From CAZXMB01 sp964641715 (GTDB taxonomy: Bacteria; Desulfobacterota; BSN033; UBA1163): a stretch of DNA of 12,299 nucleotides. Below, in pieces: positions 12,255 to 12,299 of this stretch. How positions within the stretch are numbered: position 1 is the first letter of the stretch; each line of letters begins with the position of its first letter. The position numbers and the translations under genes are program-made. Under the pieces are notes generated by a model, which was not told the DNA's origin, ran no database searches, and saw only the letters and a program-made list of their open reading frames with translations. The stretch lies in assembly GCA_964641715.1 (NCBI GenBank), contig CAZXMB010000091.1, positions 1-12,299 of the forward strand. The letters are read 5' to 3'.

Positions 12255-12299
12255 TTATTCGACCACGTCACTGATGACGCCTGCTCCCACGGTCCGACC
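12255..12299 (-). CDS. tuf: Elongation factor Tu (EF-Tu), C-terminal end only
   Basis: The last 14 codons before the TAA at 12257-12255 read GRTVGAGVISDVVE. This is the conserved C-terminus of EF-Tu, the GTPase that delivers aminoacyl-tRNA to the ribosome. The gene continues beyond the right edge of the window. Position upstream of rpmG and tRNA-Trp fits the common tuf-rpmG-trnW-secE order. The short length limits the evidence, but the GGRTVGAG-type ending and the context are distinctive. Confidence 0.93.
   Translation of the reverse strand, partial: GRTVGAGVISDVVE

Overview
This window is the core tuf-rpmG-trnW-secE-nusG-rplKAJL-rpoBC cluster, read entirely from the minus strand; transcription enters at the right edge and leaves at the left. 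The gene order, the zinc-binding L33, the SI1-like and SI2-region insertions in RpoB and the SI3-like insertion in RpoC all point to a proteobacterium-like lineage. The protein texture (for example the N-terminus of RpoC and the L1 motif GWLEFDKAIATP) suggests the former Deltaproteobacteria (Desulfobacterota and relatives). That placement is from memory of the families, not from a tree. A run of exactly 100 N between rpoB and rpoC indicates a scaffolded draft or metagenome assembly.

Layout from right (5' on the minus strand) to left: the last 14 codons of tuf (12255-12299), rpmG (12073-12222), tRNA-Trp(CCA) (11963-12039), secE (11661-11879), nusG (11093-11635), rplK (10649-11071), rplA (9932-10639), rplJ (9364-9900), rplL (8886-9275), rpoB (4313-8773), a spacer holding heptamer repeats, a hairpin and the assembly gap (4143-4312), then rpoC (9-4142). 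Spacers are short (9-112 nt, apart from the gapped one). No strong intrinsic terminator and no convincing internal promoter was seen, so the whole block may be one long transcription unit. rpoC and rplJ use TTG starts, each backed by a good Shine-Dalgarno. No stretch over 300 nt is free of genes; the plus strand holds only shadow reading frames.

The products work together: EF-Tu, L33, tRNA-Trp, L11, L1, L10 and L7/L12 serve translation; SecE belongs to the protein translocase; NusG, beta and beta' form and regulate RNA polymerase. In many bacteria these genes are co-expressed so that ribosome and polymerase synthesis stay balanced.

The one striking feature lies inside rpoB. The predicted beta subunit is 1486 residues, about 140 longer than E. 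coli beta. Residues about 446-532, in the lobe just upstream of the conserved VDDIDHLGNRR block, are not polymerase sequence. They align over their whole length with domain II of ribosomal protein L1, whose own gene, rplA, sits 1.2 kb upstream in the same operon. By eye, 38 of 82 aligned positions are identical with a single one-residue gap. The reading frame stays open and both flanks are normal RpoB, so this looks like an in-frame domain graft from a ribosomal protein into RNA polymerase. The nucleotide sequence differs from rplA too much for a recent duplication or assembly chimera. A second, smaller extra segment (about 21 residues, charged) lies about 55 residues N-terminal to it in the same lobe. 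I know of no description of either.
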